Part shown: piece by piece, positions 9,553 to 18,582 of the stretch | Layout of the letters: each line of letters starts with the position of its first letter | Position numbering within the stretch: position 1 is the first letter of the stretch | NCBI GenBank assembly: GCA_016215155.1 | Contig: JACRLQ010000009.1 | Span: forward strand, 1-64,000 | DNA: 64,000 nt | Direction: 5' to 3' | Source: Nitrospirota bacterium | GTDB taxonomy: Bacteria; Nitrospirota; Thermodesulfovibrionia; Thermodesulfovibrionales; UBA6898 | Translations under genes and position numbers: made by a program | Notes under the pieces: generated by a model | The model's database searches: none | What the model was told of the DNA's origin: nothing | The model's input: only the letters and a program-made list of their open reading frames with translations

Positions 9553-10375
9553 GACCTTTCCTTGCATCGGCGCCGGGGCCGTCTTTGTCCGCCCAGGCGC
9601 TCAGGTTATCACTGATAAAGTCAACGATCTTTTCATGCTCCCCCGCGCCGCGGCCGGAAATGGTCATCGGCTCCCCGAACCTGAAATAGACCTTCCTGCC
9701 GACATCGATAGGACCAAATTCCTTCAAGACCCCCCCGATGCCCCACGCGTCGGTCTTGAGAGCGACGGGCACTACCGGCACACCTGCCCTGGCGGCCAGT
9801 TTGACCCCGAGGGTGTTGAAGTCCCCGGGATTAAAGCTGACGGACCGGGTGCTCTGAGGAAAGACAACGACGGATATTCCGGCCCTCAGCTTCTCAGCCC
9901 CTTTTTCGAGAACGGCCCTCAAGTCGTCCCTCGGGTTAACCCTTCCTACTACGACAGGGTCCCTGGAACGCATAATGGGCCCGAAAAAAGGCATCGTGAT
10001 AAGACTCTTTTTTACAACGAAGGTCGCCGTCTTTAAGGGCTGTATCAGACACGGCAGCACCATCGTCTCGAGCGTGCCCATATGATTGGCGATGAACACC
10101 GCCGGTCCTTCGAACTTTCTCATCATGTCCATGCCCGTTATCTCGAACTCCACCCCGGCCTTTTCAAGGGCGCGCAGGATCTCGAAGCTGCTTTCAGCCC
10201 ATTCCCTGTCGCCATATCGCCCTTTGAGCGCCCTCTTGCCGTTTCGGTAAACGATCCAGAAGGCGCGGGGATAAAATATCCAGCCCGGCAGGTGTAATCT
10301 TCTCGACAAGGCAGACCGTTTCGGGCCGGAGACTGTTATGTATGTATCGGCGTCGGTTATGCTCGAATGGCCCAA
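9524..10375 (-). CDS. PlsC-like 1-acylglycerol-phosphate acyltransferase family protein
   Basis: 283 residues. The acyltransferase block is present as ANHMGTLETMVLP (usual motif NHxxxxD, here with Glu in place of Asp) followed by a substrate-pocket motif FPQSTRS (usual FPEGTRS). These substitutions suggest a lysophospholipid or glycolipid acyltransferase rather than the housekeeping enzyme. There is an N-terminal basic and hydrophobic region but no clear membrane helix. The gene overlaps cobA-hemD upstream by 19 bp and the receiver gene downstream, consistent with one transcript. The start is uncertain. Confidence 0.8.
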   Translation of the reverse strand: MGHSSITDADTYITVSGPKRSALSRRLHLPGWIFYPRAFWIVYRNGKRALKGRYGDREWAESSFEILRALEKAGVEFEITGMDMMRKFEGPAVFIANHMGTLETMVLPCLIQPLKTATFVVKKSLITMPFFGPIMRSRDPVVVGRVNPRDDLRAVLEKGAEKLRAGISVVVFPQSTRSVSFNPGDFNTLGVKLAARAGVPVVPVALKTDAWGIGGVLKEFGPIDVGRKVYFRFGEPMTISGRGAGEHEKIVDFISDNLSAWADKDGPGADARKGHAKEDTCRR

Positions 10376-11910
10376 TCTTTTATCCCTTTGACCATTGCCT
10401 CGACCGTCGCCTCCTCCGGCATTATCCCGACCTTAAGCCCCGCCTGCGTGATGGCCCTCTCAGTAACAGGCCCTATTGCCGCTATCGTTACCTTCTCAAG
10501 CAGAAGGTCCGCGTCCTCACCCAGGATCTCTCTGAAGTTATTGAAGGTCGCGGCGCTCGTAAAGGTAGCGACAGTGACCCTCCCCTCCGCGAGGAACCTT
10601 TTCAGCCTCTTGCCATGGAACTCCGGTTTTACGGCCCTGTATGCAACCGGGACGTCGATCGTGCCGCCCAGCTCACGGACCTTCTCCGGGAATATCTCGC
10701 GCGCCTTCTCGGCGCGCGGCAATAAGAACTTAATACCTTTGAGGGAGGGAGGGCCTGACGTCTCTTGCTCTCTTCCCAACTTCCGCACTATGGCGCTGAT
10801 CAGGCCTTCGGCCCTGAATTCCTCGGGGACGAGATCGACCCGCAGGCCGAATTTCTTTATCTCGGACGCTGTCTTCGACCCGATGGCGCATAGCTTAAGT
10901 CCCTTAAGCTCCCTGATGTCCGACTCTTTTTCGATCAGCCGTCTGAAGAAATACTTTACGGCGTTTCCGCTCGTGAATATCAGCCAGTCATAGGTCTGTA
11001 TTTTTTCTATGGCGCTGTCGAGCTGCTCCCATGTCTCGGGAGGTACGATCTCGACAGTAGGGAAGAGCAGGATCTCGGCGCCGAGGTCTTCAAGAGGATC
11101 GAACCCCTCCGCGTGCTCCCTTGTGACGAGTATCCGGTGTCCGAACATCGGCCGCTTTTCATACCATTTAAGCTCTTCCCTGAGTTTAACCACATCACCC
11201 ACGACCATCACCGCCGGGGGTCTGATCTCGTTTTCCCGGACATCAGAGGCGATATTCCCGAGCGTACTCACCAGGGTCTGCTGGTCGGGCCTCGTGCCCC
11301 ATCTCACCACCGCGACGGGCGTCTCCGGGGACCTTCCGTTTTCCATAAGCTTCCGGGTAAGCACGTCGATGTTCTTGACGGCCATAAGAAACACAAGCGT
11401 CCCGACCCCGGTCGCAAGCCTTGCCCAGTCGATCGAGGACTCCTCTTTCGTGGTGTCCTCGTATCCGGGGATCACCGCAAAGGTCGAGGAATAAAGCCTG
11501 TGGGTAAGCGGAATGCCCGCATATGCAGGGGCCGCCACCGAGGAACTTACCCCCGGCACGACCTCGAACCTGATGCCCTCCCTGACGAGCGCCTGGGCCT
11601 CTTCCCCCCCGCGGCCGAAGACAAAAGGATCACCGCCTTTGAGGCGGCAGACCGTCTTTCCTTCCTTCGCCTTGCCGACAATCGCCGCGTTGATCTCGTC
11701 CTGGGTCATCGTATGATGACCTCCGCGTTTCCCCGCGTATATGAACTCGGCGTCATGCCTGATGTAGTTGAGGATCTGGGCGTTCAGATGGAAATCATAT
11801 ATGACGACATCGGCCTTCCGGAGGTATTTGAGCCCCTTCACCGTAAAGAGCCCGATGTCCCCGGGCCCCGCGCCGACAAGATAGACAACACCTTTTGATA
11901 TATCTTCCAT
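10357..11910 (-). CDS. cobA-hemD: Uroporphyrinogen-III C-methyltransferase / uroporphyrinogen-III synthase fusion
   Basis: 517 residues made of two enzymes of tetrapyrrole synthesis. Residues 1 to about 250 are a SAM-dependent methyltransferase (VYLVGAGPGDIGL at the start, then GGDPFVFGRGGEEA) that converts uroporphyrinogen III to precorrin-2, the entry to siroheme, cobalamin and heme d1. Residues about 265-517 are HemD, which cyclises hydroxymethylbilane. This fusion is common in Desulfobacterota, Nitrospirota and Firmicutes. It is the first gene of the minus-strand operon reaching to 5464; no hemA, hemB or hemC lies nearby. The start has no strong Shine-Dalgarno sequence. Confidence 0.94.
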   Translation of the reverse strand: MEDISKGVVYLVGAGPGDIGLFTVKGLKYLRKADVVIYDFHLNAQILNYIRHDAEFIYAGKRGGHHTMTQDEINAAIVGKAKEGKTVCRLKGGDPFVFGRGGEEAQALVREGIRFEVVPGVSSSVAAPAYAGIPLTHRLYSSTFAVIPGYEDTTKEESSIDWARLATGVGTLVFLMAVKNIDVLTRKLMENGRSPETPVAVVRWGTRPDQQTLVSTLGNIASDVRENEIRPPAVMVVGDVVKLREELKWYEKRPMFGHRILVTREHAEGFDPLEDLGAEILLFPTVEIVPPETWEQLDSAIEKIQTYDWLIFTSGNAVKYFFRRLIEKESDIRELKGLKLCAIGSKTASEIKKFGLRVDLVPEEFRAEGLISAIVRKLGREQETSGPPSLKGIKFLLPRAEKAREIFPEKVRELGGTIDVPVAYRAVKPEFHGKRLKRFLAEGRVTVATFTSAATFNNFREILGEDADLLLEKVTIAAIGPVTERAITQAGLKVGIMPEEATVEAMVKGIKDWAIRA

Positions 11911-11986
11911 GGAATTTTAATTTTAACATAAGTGGGCGTCTCAGATACTGAATTGATCGAAATCATTTGACCTGACGTCGTCCGGT

Positions 11987-12016
11987 TTGACTAATATTTC
12001 CCCTGTATGCCATAAT
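11987..12016 (+). promoter_or_regulatory. Sigma-70 promoter of the RRM protein / rpsU transcript
   Basis: TTGACT (11987-11992), an 18-nt spacer and CATAAT (12011-12016). Transcription from here would give a long 5' leader of about 255 nt before the GTG at 12278. Long leaders are common for RNA-chaperone genes controlled by temperature, but that function is only inference here. Confidence 0.5.
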
Positions 12017-12248
12017 TTAACAGGAGTTTTTGGGGCATCTTTGGGAACATAGGTCCAGAGGCTTTAACCGTTCAAAGCTTTAACCTTACGTTGCAGGAAC
12101 CGTAAAGGGAGCTGTCTTCTCCATTTTCACCTCTGATTCTGCCATATTGACCGTAAAGGCTTTTCAACCATGTCGGTTAAATGGCATAGTATTTAGTTGA
12201 AGATATTACCTGATATCTGCGGCAGGGCACAAAAAAATGTATGCGTAG

Positions 12249-12260
12249 AGCGCATGCGCT
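12249..12260. promoter_or_regulatory. 12-bp perfect palindrome before the RRM start
   Basis: AGCGCATGCGCT is self-complementary and lies directly upstream of the AAAAGGAGA ribosome binding site. It could be a protein operator or a leader hairpin that affects translation. It has no loop, which favours a DNA or dimer site. Confidence 0.3.
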
Positions 12261-12277
12261 GAAAAGGAGAAGCAAAC

Positions 12278-12640
12278 GTGGCAAAGAAAATTTATGTGGG
12301 AAACCTTCCCTACACCGTGGGAGAGGAAGAATTAAAAGAGATGTTTGAAAAGATAGGGGAGGTCCTTTCCGCGAAGATCATCACCGACAGCGCGACCAAT
12401 CGTTCAAAAGGCTTCGGGTTTGTCGAGATGTCGTCCGACGAAGACGCCGACCGCGCGATCACTACGCTTAACGGCACTACGCTTGATCAGAGGAATATCA
12501 ATGTCAGCGAGGCAAAGCCTCAGGTCAATAAGGCGAGGCCAGGGGGCTTCAGGCCAGGCGGAGGCGGAGGCGGAGGCAAGGGCAGGCCTTCTTCATTCGG
12601 AGGCGGCGGCAGGGGCAAAGGGACCGAAAGGTGGAGATAA
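12278..12640 (+). CDS. RNA-binding protein with one RRM domain and a Gly-rich tail
   Basis: 120 residues from a GTG start preceded by AAAAGGAGA. The RRM carries both RNA-contact motifs: IYVGNL (RNP2, residues 5-10) and KGFGFVEM (RNP1, 44-51). After about residue 85 the chain becomes Gly/Arg/Pro-rich and disordered, as in bacterial Rbp proteins related to eukaryotic glycine-rich RNA-binding proteins. It probably acts as an RNA chaperone in the cytoplasm. It overlaps the following rpsU gene by 10 bp, so the two are translationally linked. Confidence 0.93.
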   Translation: MAKKIYVGNLPYTVGEEELKEMFEKIGEVLSAKIITDSATNRSKGFGFVEMSSDEDADRAITTLNGTTLDQRNINVSEAKPQVNKARPGGFRPGGGGGGGKGRPSSFGGGGRGKGTERWR

Positions 12641-12825
12641 AAGTAGAAGGAACCGATATTGAAAAAGCCCTGAAGGTCCTGAAGAAAAAAATACAGAGGG
12701 ACGGTCTGATGGGGGACCTCAAAAAGAGGCGTTATTATGAAAAACCCTCAGTCAAGATGAAGACCAAACAGAGACTGGCGCGCAAGCGCAAGGCAAAAAA
12801 TACGAGATGGAAGCAGGAAGGCTGA
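12631..12825 (+). CDS. rpsU: 30S ribosomal protein S21
   Basis: 64 residues, typical length. The sequence has the S21 pattern: an N-terminal helix with VEGTDIEKALKVLKKKIQRDG, then a very basic tail with RRYYEKPS and KRKAKNTRW. S21 binds the platform of the small subunit and helps initiation. The GTG start lies inside the end of the RRM gene, with AAAGGGA seven bases upstream. Coupling of S21 to an RNA-binding protein is plausible as a shared stress or cold response, but that is inference. Confidence 0.93.
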   Translation: MEIKVEGTDIEKALKVLKKKIQRDGLMGDLKKRRYYEKPSVKMKTKQRLARKRKAKNTRWKQEG

Positions 12826-12864
12826 CATAGATGATTATATCTTTTTTTCTTTCAGGAGGGCATG

Positions 12865-13074
12865 ATGTCGAAACGCGCAGGGGCCTATAAGAGCGAAAAA
12901 AGAAAGAAAGAACTGATGCGCCAGAAAAAGCAGGAAGCCAAAAGGCATAAACGCACCAGCGTATCAGGGAGTGAACCGGAACTGACCGAGACGGAAGGGG
13001 CGACAGAGACCGCCGAACAGGGGTCTGAGGCCGGACCTGCCGCCGAACCGGACGTTAACGTTCAGACTCAATAG
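12865..13074 (+). CDS. Small basic/acidic conserved protein of unknown function
   Basis: 69 residues from the second of two adjacent ATG codons; AGGAGG at 12854-12859 is five bases before 12865 and too close to 12862. The N-terminal half is highly basic (MSKRAGAYKSEKRKKELMRQ) and the C-terminal half is acidic and Ala/Glu/Pro-rich, so it is probably disordered. The N-terminal phrase recurs in small proteins of related bacteria, often near translation genes. No function can be assigned. It is followed by a strong terminator at 13106-13158, which ends the RRM/rpsU transcript. Confidence 0.75.
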   Translation: MSKRAGAYKSEKRKKELMRQKKQEAKRHKRTSVSGSEPELTETEGATETAEQGSEAGPAAEPDVNVQTQ

Positions 13075-13105
13075 CGGCCCCGACATAAACATATAAGCTG
13101 TCTCG

Positions 13106-13158
13106 AACAACCAGGGTCCCGGCCTCGATACTTTGCCGGTAGGTCCTGGTTGTTTTTT
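13106..13158 (+). terminator. Rho-independent terminator after the rpsU transcript
   Basis: Arms AACAACCAGG (13106-13115) and CCTGGTTGTT (13145-13154) run into a T tract ending at 13158. It separates the rpsU transcript from the UPF0182 gene. Confidence 0.85.
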
Positions 13159-13204
13159 GTGTTAAGATGTCATCAATGAACCGGAATGTCCTTGAGGGGG
13201 TATA

Positions 13205-15904
13205 ATGCCAGGAAAAGGTCCGCGAAGAAAGATATTTTTTGCGCTTGTTCTGTTGGCCGTAGTTTTATCTCTGCCTCAGTCTCTTTCTCTTTATATCGAC
13301 TGGCTCTGGTTTAAGGACATCGGGCTCGAAAAGATATTCAGGGTCAAGCTTAATTCGCAGGGCCTTTGCGCGCTTGCCGGCGGTCTCGCGGGTTTTGTGT
13401 TCACCTATATGAACATCTGGTTTTCGATGCGTTCAACGAAAGGCAGACCGGTCGTCGTCACCCCGTACAACCAGTCTCTTCCCCAGTTCGACCTGACAAA
13501 AAATTTCGACAGGCTTAAAATAGCGGTCCCTGTCGGGGCCGGACTTCTCACCGGCGCGGTCTTCGGAGGGAACTGGCTCCCGTTTCTCTACTATTTTAAC
13601 GGCGCAGCCGCGGGTCATGTTGACCCTGTCTTCGGGAAGGACATATCCTTTTATCTCTTTGCCCTCCCTTTTCATGAGATCATCTCCACGACGCTTCTTC
13701 TTCTTTTGGGGATATCGGTCGCCGTGTCGGCAATCAACTACGCGCTGAAGGGGGCGCTTTTTATTACCCCCAAGGGCATCGTCTCCGAGCGTTACGCCTC
13801 GGCCCATCTTATGATATTGGGGGCCCTTGTATTTCTTGGGCTTGCCTATAAGGCCTACATCGGCATGCACTCGATACTCTATTCGACTCACGGGCATGTG
13901 ACCGGGGCGACCTATCGCGACATACACGCGGTAATACCTTTGTTAAAGGCGCAGATGGCCGTCTCGATGGCCGCCGCCGGGATATTCCTGGCAAATATTT
14001 TCCTCCGGCGCAATATCGCGCTGATATTGAGCGCGACGGTCTATCTTGCGGTCTCATTTATCGGGAGCGCCGTCTATCCGGCGTTACTCCAGAAATTTGT
14101 CGTGGCCCCTAACGAGCTCGTAAAAGAGACCCCTTACATAAAAAACAATATCTCCGCGACGAGGAAGGGGTTCGGCATAGACACGGTCGAAGACAGAAAC
14201 ATATCGGGCAGTACGGCGCTTACAAAGGACGATATAAGGAAAAACAGCGCGACCATAAAAAATATCCGTCTGTGGGACCATCGCCCCCTGCTTGATACCT
14301 TCAGCCAGATCCAGGAGATACGCACTTACTACGACTTCTCCTCTGTCGGGAACGACCGCTATATGATAAACGGCGAATACCAGCAGACGATGCTCTCGCC
14401 CAGGGAGCTTTCCACCGAAAACATACCGACACGAAACTGGATAAACGAGACCCTCACCTTTACCCATGGCTACGGGATCACGCTGGGACCGGTCAACCAG
14501 GTGACCCCGGAGGGACTTCCCGTGCTTCTTGTCAAGGACATACCGCCTGTTTCCGCCGTCGGAACGATGAGAGTCAGCAGGCCTGAAATATATTACGGCC
14601 GGCTGTCCAGCCGTTATGTAATCGTCAATACCAGGTCGAAGGAGTTCGACTACCCCTCGGGCGAGGAGAACGTCTATACCGAATACTCGGGGAAACCCGG
14701 CGTTGCCATAGACTCGGCCTTCAAAAAACTTGCCTTTGCCGCCTATTTCGGCTCGATGAAGCTCTTTCTCTCAGACGACGTACACGAAAAAAGCAGGGTG
14801 CTCTTCCACCGTAACATCCAGGAGAGGGTCTCGAAGGTGATGCCTTTTCTCATGTATGACAGCGACCCTTATATGGTGGTCACCGACGACGGGCAGCTCG
14901 TCTGGATCTACGACGCCTATACCGTCAGCAGGCGGTTCCCCTATTCTCAGCCGATCAGAAACGGACTCAACTACATCCGTAATTCCGTGAAGATCACGAT
15001 AAACGCCTACGACGGCAGCATGAAGTTTTACATGGCCGACCGCCAGGACCCTCTCATAAGGACCGTCGAAAAGATATTCCCCGGCGTCCTCCACCCGCTC
15101 TCTGAAATGCCGCCGGACCTGAAAAGACATATCAGATATCCCCTTGATATCTTCGGGATCCAGACCATGGTGTATTCGACATACCATATGGAAGAACCTC
15201 AGAACTTCTATAACCGCGAGGACCAGTGGGAGATACCCTCAATGGGGAAGGCGGCCAAGGAAGAGCTCATGGAGCCCTATTACACGATCATGAAACTTCC
15301 GGACGAAAAGAAAGAGGAGTTTCTCCTTATGCTCCCGTTTAACCCCAAGAAAAAGGACAACCTCTCCGCCTGGATGGTGGCCCGCAGCGACGGTGAAAAC
15401 TACGGGAAGCTGACTGTGTATCGTTTCCCCAAGGACAGACTCGTCTATGGCCCCAAGCAGATCGTCGCGAGGATCAATCAGGACACCGAGATATCGAGAC
15501 AGATATCGCTCTGGGACCAGAGGGGCTCCCAGGTGATACAGGGCACGCTTCTGGTCATCCCCATAGAGAATTCGCTCATATATGTGCAGCCGCTGTATCT
15601 CAGGGCCGACAAGGGAAAGATCCCCGAGCTTAAGCGGGTCGTAGTGGCCTACGAAAACAGGATAGCCATGGAGGAGACCCTGGACGCCGCGCTTTCGAAG
15701 ATATTCGGGGACGTAAGGACCCAGGAACCCGCCGCAGCTGCCGCGCCGCTTAGTGTCTCTCCCGCCTCAGGAGATAAAGACCTGGCCGCTTCCGCAAAGG
15801 CCCATTTCGACCGGGCGATAAAGGCGCAAAGAGAGGGAAACTGGGCACAGTACGGCGAAGAGATAAAGAAACTCGGCGAAACCATAAATAAGATGAGAAG
15901 GTAA
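13205..15904 (+). CDS. UPF0182 (COG1615) family large membrane protein
   Basis: 899 residues, the usual size for the family. The start ATG at 13205 follows GAGGGGG. The first 310 residues or so contain about seven membrane segments (for example KIFFALVLLAVVLSLPQSLS at the start), followed by a large domain outside the cytoplasm with family phrases such as VDTVEDRNISG and RLWDHRPLLDTFSQIQEIRTYY, split around residues 345-390. The C-terminal 60 residues are Ala-rich then helical. The family is widespread and its function is not known. It is transcribed alone: a terminator lies before it and the next gene is convergent. Confidence 0.9.
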   Translation: MPGKGPRRKIFFALVLLAVVLSLPQSLSLYIDWLWFKDIGLEKIFRVKLNSQGLCALAGGLAGFVFTYMNIWFSMRSTKGRPVVVTPYNQSLPQFDLTKNFDRLKIAVPVGAGLLTGAVFGGNWLPFLYYFNGAAAGHVDPVFGKDISFYLFALPFHEIISTTLLLLLGISVAVSAINYALKGALFITPKGIVSERYASAHLMILGALVFLGLAYKAYIGMHSILYSTHGHVTGATYRDIHAVIPLLKAQMAVSMAAAGIFLANIFLRRNIALILSATVYLAVSFIGSAVYPALLQKFVVAPNELVKETPYIKNNISATRKGFGIDTVEDRNISGSTALTKDDIRKNSATIKNIRLWDHRPLLDTFSQIQEIRTYYDFSSVGNDRYMINGEYQQTMLSPRELSTENIPTRNWINETLTFTHGYGITLGPVNQVTPEGLPVLLVKDIPPVSAVGTMRVSRPEIYYGRLSSRYVIVNTRSKEFDYPSGEENVYTEYSGKPGVAIDSAFKKLAFAAYFGSMKLFLSDDVHEKSRVLFHRNIQERVSKVMPFLMYDSDPYMVVTDDGQLVWIYDAYTVSRRFPYSQPIRNGLNYIRNSVKITINAYDGSMKFYMADRQDPLIRTVEKIFPGVLHPLSEMPPDLKRHIRYPLDIFGIQTMVYSTYHMEEPQNFYNREDQWEIPSMGKAAKEELMEPYYTIMKLPDEKKEEFLLMLPFNPKKKDNLSAWMVARSDGENYGKLTVYRFPKDRLVYGPKQIVARINQDTEISRQISLWDQRGSQVIQGTLLVIPIENSLIYVQPLYLRADKGKIPELKRVVVAYENRIAMEETLDAALSKIFGDVRTQEPAAAAAPLSVSPASGDKDLAASAKAHFDRAIKAQREGNWAQYGEEIKKLGETINKMRR

Positions 15905-15920
15905 AAATATAAGGGACTTT

Positions 15921-17894
15921 TTATATCGGCAGGATATTCAGAGAGATAAATATCGATGTTCCCTCTCCCGCCTTACTGGACAGATCAATACTGCCGCCGT
16001 GCAGTTCAATCAGTTTTTTGCTCAGTGAAAGCCCAAGGCCGGTGCTGCGCTGCCTCGTCGTATAGAAGGGATCGAAACATTTCAGAATATCTTTCTCACT
16101 AATGCCTGTCCCATTGTCCCGGATGCTGAAATTAACCCTGTCTCCATCGAAATAATAATCGCGATGGATATCGATATCCAGCTCGGTAGCTCCGGACTGA
16201 CAGCCGTTTTCGAGCAGCTGATCAATGGCGTACGAAAGCTGGGATTCGTCTCCTTTGACCGTCATCGCAGACTCAAGGTTGACCCTGAAGGTGATTTCGG
16301 GATATTTTTCCGAATATTTCTGTTTTAACGTATCGATCAATGACCCCATATCTATAAGGGACAAAACCGGGGCTTTCGGCTTGGCATACATATTCAGATC
16401 GTTTATGAGATCGGCGATCCTTTTGGACTCGGTGTTCAAGGCCCTGATCATGGGGGCATATTTTTCATCCAGGTCCGCCCGCTGCAGTATCTGACTTATG
16501 GAGGAGATCCCGAATAGCGGGTTTCTGATTGCGTGGGACAGACCCGCTATCAATTTCCGCATCGCCTCGAACCGGGTGTTCATAAGATGTATTTCCCTGG
16601 CCGACTTTCTCGCGGAAATGTCCTGGGCAATGCCCTGAAGCCCGGTCACGCCGCCGTGTATGTCCGTGACCGGAAGTTCGACGACCTCAAGCCATATCTT
16701 CCTGCCGTCTTTATGATATATCTCAAGTTCATATGGGGGATGCGCCTTGCCGCGCAGTCCCAGTTCGGTGAATTCTCGCGCGGACTTATTGACGGGATGG
16801 TCGGTCAGGTACGTTTCATAATGGCTCATGAACTCCCCGGGAGAATATCCGAGGATCTCGGTGACCGAGGGGCTGAGATACGTGAAGACCCCCTCAGGAT
16901 TGTGATTATAGATAAAATGCCGTTGCTCAATATTATTGACCAGGGTCCGGAATTGTTCTTCACTTCGCTTGAGGTCCTGCACTGCCTTGTTCTTCTCGCT
17001 GATTTCGGCATGGAGCCGGCGGGTCATATCGGCAACTTCCTCCATATTAACGACCATGGCGTCAATCAGCTGCGAGTTGGTCAAGGCTATCGCTGCCAGC
17101 TCTCCGAAGGCCTTAGCGATGGAGGCGTCCTCATCCGAAAACCCGCCCTCTTTATCTGCCAGGACCAAAAGGCCGACAGCGGCACTGTCAAGTGAAAGGG
17201 GGACTAACATTACGTTCGACAGCGGGGCCTGACATTGGGGAATAAACTGCTTCCATTGACCGTTTTGGAAATCATTATCGATTACTATCCCGCCACTGCG
17301 GGACACCTGCGCGGCCATGGACCCTGTGCGTCCGGGCAGAGCTGACCTTGGGACGAATTGTATTTCGTCGGAGTCGGAAAAAAGGATTTCGCTGACCGAC
17401 CTGTCTTTATTGAAGAGCTCGATATATCCCGCGGTCGCCCTCACCAGCTGCCTGAACGAATCGAAAATAATCCTCGCTCTTGTCTTATACGGCCGTTCCA
17501 GAAGTACTGCATGTATGGCGGTCAGCAAGGCCGTCTTTTCGTCGTTTCTCCGCATCAGCCGGTTCTCTGCGTCTTTTCTCTCCGTGACGTCTCTCAAGAT
17601 AACCAGCTTGGCGGGGTCCCCCCCGGCGTTAATTATCGGAGAGATTTTGGAATCGAAATATTTATCGGCCTTCTTGAAGTAGTTCTCCGAATGATAACTT
17701 TTCCCCGCCATTACTTCTTCGTGTCTGCACCATCCGCAGGGGCCGTCAAAATCATGAAAATACTTATAACACTTTATCCCGTTGGTATGTGGGCCGAATA
17801 TTTCACTGCAGGCCCGGTTTACGAACTCTACCTCAAAATTTCTGTTCGTAATATGGACCGGATCGGCCATGGAGTTCAATATATTTTCAATCAA
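15921..17894 (-). CDS. PAS-GAF-PAS sensor histidine kinase, soluble
   Basis: 657 residues from a TTG start; a stop codon lies in frame just upstream and the next Met is residue 9. Domains in order: PAS (1-105) with a Cys-rich loop KCYKYFHDFDGPCGWC (41-56) typical of redox or metal-linked PAS domains, GAF (about 120-275), a short coiled coil (about 285-312), PAS (about 312-430), HisKA with the phospho-accepting H454 in GLSHAIRNP, and an ATPase domain with LLENGCQ (N box), DNGTGI and GLGLSLS. No membrane segment, so it senses something cytoplasmic. No response regulator is adjacent. It lies downstream of the two-CW protein and may share its transcript. Confidence 0.92.
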   Translation of the reverse strand: MIENILNSMADPVHITNRNFEVEFVNRACSEIFGPHTNGIKCYKYFHDFDGPCGWCRHEEVMAGKSYHSENYFKKADKYFDSKISPIINAGGDPAKLVILRDVTERKDAENRLMRRNDEKTALLTAIHAVLLERPYKTRARIIFDSFRQLVRATAGYIELFNKDRSVSEILFSDSDEIQFVPRSALPGRTGSMAAQVSRSGGIVIDNDFQNGQWKQFIPQCQAPLSNVMLVPLSLDSAAVGLLVLADKEGGFSDEDASIAKAFGELAAIALTNSQLIDAMVVNMEEVADMTRRLHAEISEKNKAVQDLKRSEEQFRTLVNNIEQRHFIYNHNPEGVFTYLSPSVTEILGYSPGEFMSHYETYLTDHPVNKSAREFTELGLRGKAHPPYELEIYHKDGRKIWLEVVELPVTDIHGGVTGLQGIAQDISARKSAREIHLMNTRFEAMRKLIAGLSHAIRNPLFGISSISQILQRADLDEKYAPMIRALNTESKRIADLINDLNMYAKPKAPVLSLIDMGSLIDTLKQKYSEKYPEITFRVNLESAMTVKGDESQLSYAIDQLLENGCQSGATELDIDIHRDYYFDGDRVNFSIRDNGTGISEKDILKCFDPFYTTRQRSTGLGLSLSKKLIELHGGSIDLSSKAGEGTSIFISLNILPI

Positions 17895-17975
17895 GGGTAT
17901 CCGTCCTTATCATAAAATGACTTTTGCGGGTCCTGCGTCAGGTTATCTGCGATGTGGTCAAGCCCGGTTAATATA

Positions 17976-18266
17976 TTATCTCTCCAACTGAGACAGTATT
18001 GTTGCGGAAAGCCTGAATGAGCCTTTCTCCTCCCGCTTCACCAGCCTGTAAAAATCACACTCCATGCAGTTACGGAACTTGTCGCCGAATCTGCCCTGTG
18101 TCACACCCCCGCATTTTGTGTGGGGGATCGTCCAGCAGGCCCTGCCGCCGTTGAGTCCTTCATGCACGCCATGCAATTTGCTTTCCCTGCAGACGGGACA
18201 CGAATCATCCCCTATGGCAGACGTGCACCTCTCGCAATTCATCACTTCCCAGCAATTTCTTTTCAT
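17976..18266 (-). CDS. Small two-CW Cys-rich protein
   Basis: 96 residues from the ATG at 18266, which follows GAGGGGGG. Cysteines are arranged as NCWEVMNCERC, CPVCRES, ACWTIPHTKCGG and NCMECDFY, the pattern of small two-CW proteins in sulfate- and iron-reducing bacteria and Nitrospirota. These may bind a metal or an Fe-S centre and are often next to PAS kinases, which fits the kinase gene just downstream (81 bp). No enzyme activity is known to me. The residues around the last cysteines (GRFGDKFRNCMECDFYRLV) are the most recognisable block. Confidence 0.75.
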   Translation of the reverse strand: MKRNCWEVMNCERCTSAIGDDSCPVCRESKLHGVHEGLNGGRACWTIPHTKCGGVTQGRFGDKFRNCMECDFYRLVKREEKGSFRLSATILSQLER

Positions 18267-18366
18267 GTTGTTATCCCCCCTCAATTTTACCTGAGCTTGT
18301 TCTGTAACTCAGGCCTCAATGTGCATTTTCGATAAAACATAAAGTTAGAATTATAATATAACCTTA

Positions 18367-18395
18367 ATATTATAATTTTATATCAGACTTGTAAA
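18367..18395 (-). promoter_or_regulatory. Candidate sigma-70 promoter of the two-CW gene
   Basis: On the minus strand TTTACA (18395-18390), a 17-nt spacer and TAATAT (18372-18367). The leader would be about 95 nt and contains a small inverted repeat, CCTGAG...CTCAGG (18291-18314 region). Confidence 0.45.
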
Positions 18396-18553
18396 TCCTA
18401 CCCCGGTAGGGGGAGACTTCATAAGAGGCGAACCCGACGTTGGTCTGTGTTGCCCGCTGCGTCGAAAAGGACCGGGTCTTTACCGGAGAAGTGAAGTAAT
18501 CCCCGTCATTAGCGGGTTGATTGATGGCCGCGGCGGCGAAAGTTGTGCAGGAA

Positions 18554-18582
18554 TTGACATCGGTCGAAAATACGGTTAGTAT
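18554..18582 (+). promoter_or_regulatory. Strong sigma-70 promoter for the histone-like/DsrC-like pair
   Basis: TTGACA (18554-18559), exactly 17 nt, then TAGTAT (18577-18582). An interrupted inverted repeat GTCGAA...TTCGAC (about 18564-18587) covers the -10 box and may be an operator. The start site near 18589 rules out the longer open frame from 18521 as the true coding region. Confidence 0.7.

Larger units (their letters stand above)
11911..12277. other. Divergent intergenic region between cobA-hemD and the RRM gene
   Basis: 367 bp with no gene. It must hold promoters in both directions. The plus strand has a good sigma-70 promoter (11987-12016), leaving a leader of about 255 nt before the RRM gene, and a 12-bp palindrome (12249-12260) just before the ribosome binding site. 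The minus strand has an AT-rich stretch (11915-11930) that could hold the cobA-hemD -10 box, but no convincing -35 was found. Confidence 0.6.

Noticed and set aside
13198-13205. TATAAT overlapping the UPF0182 start codon
   Set aside because: Transcription from it would begin inside the gene; it is chance overlap of a GGTATAATG start context.
18395-18520. Possible structured RNA (several small hairpins) upstream of the histone-like gene
   Set aside because: Stems are only 4-6 bp and match no riboswitch or small RNA I know; I could not support more than a GC-rich spacer.
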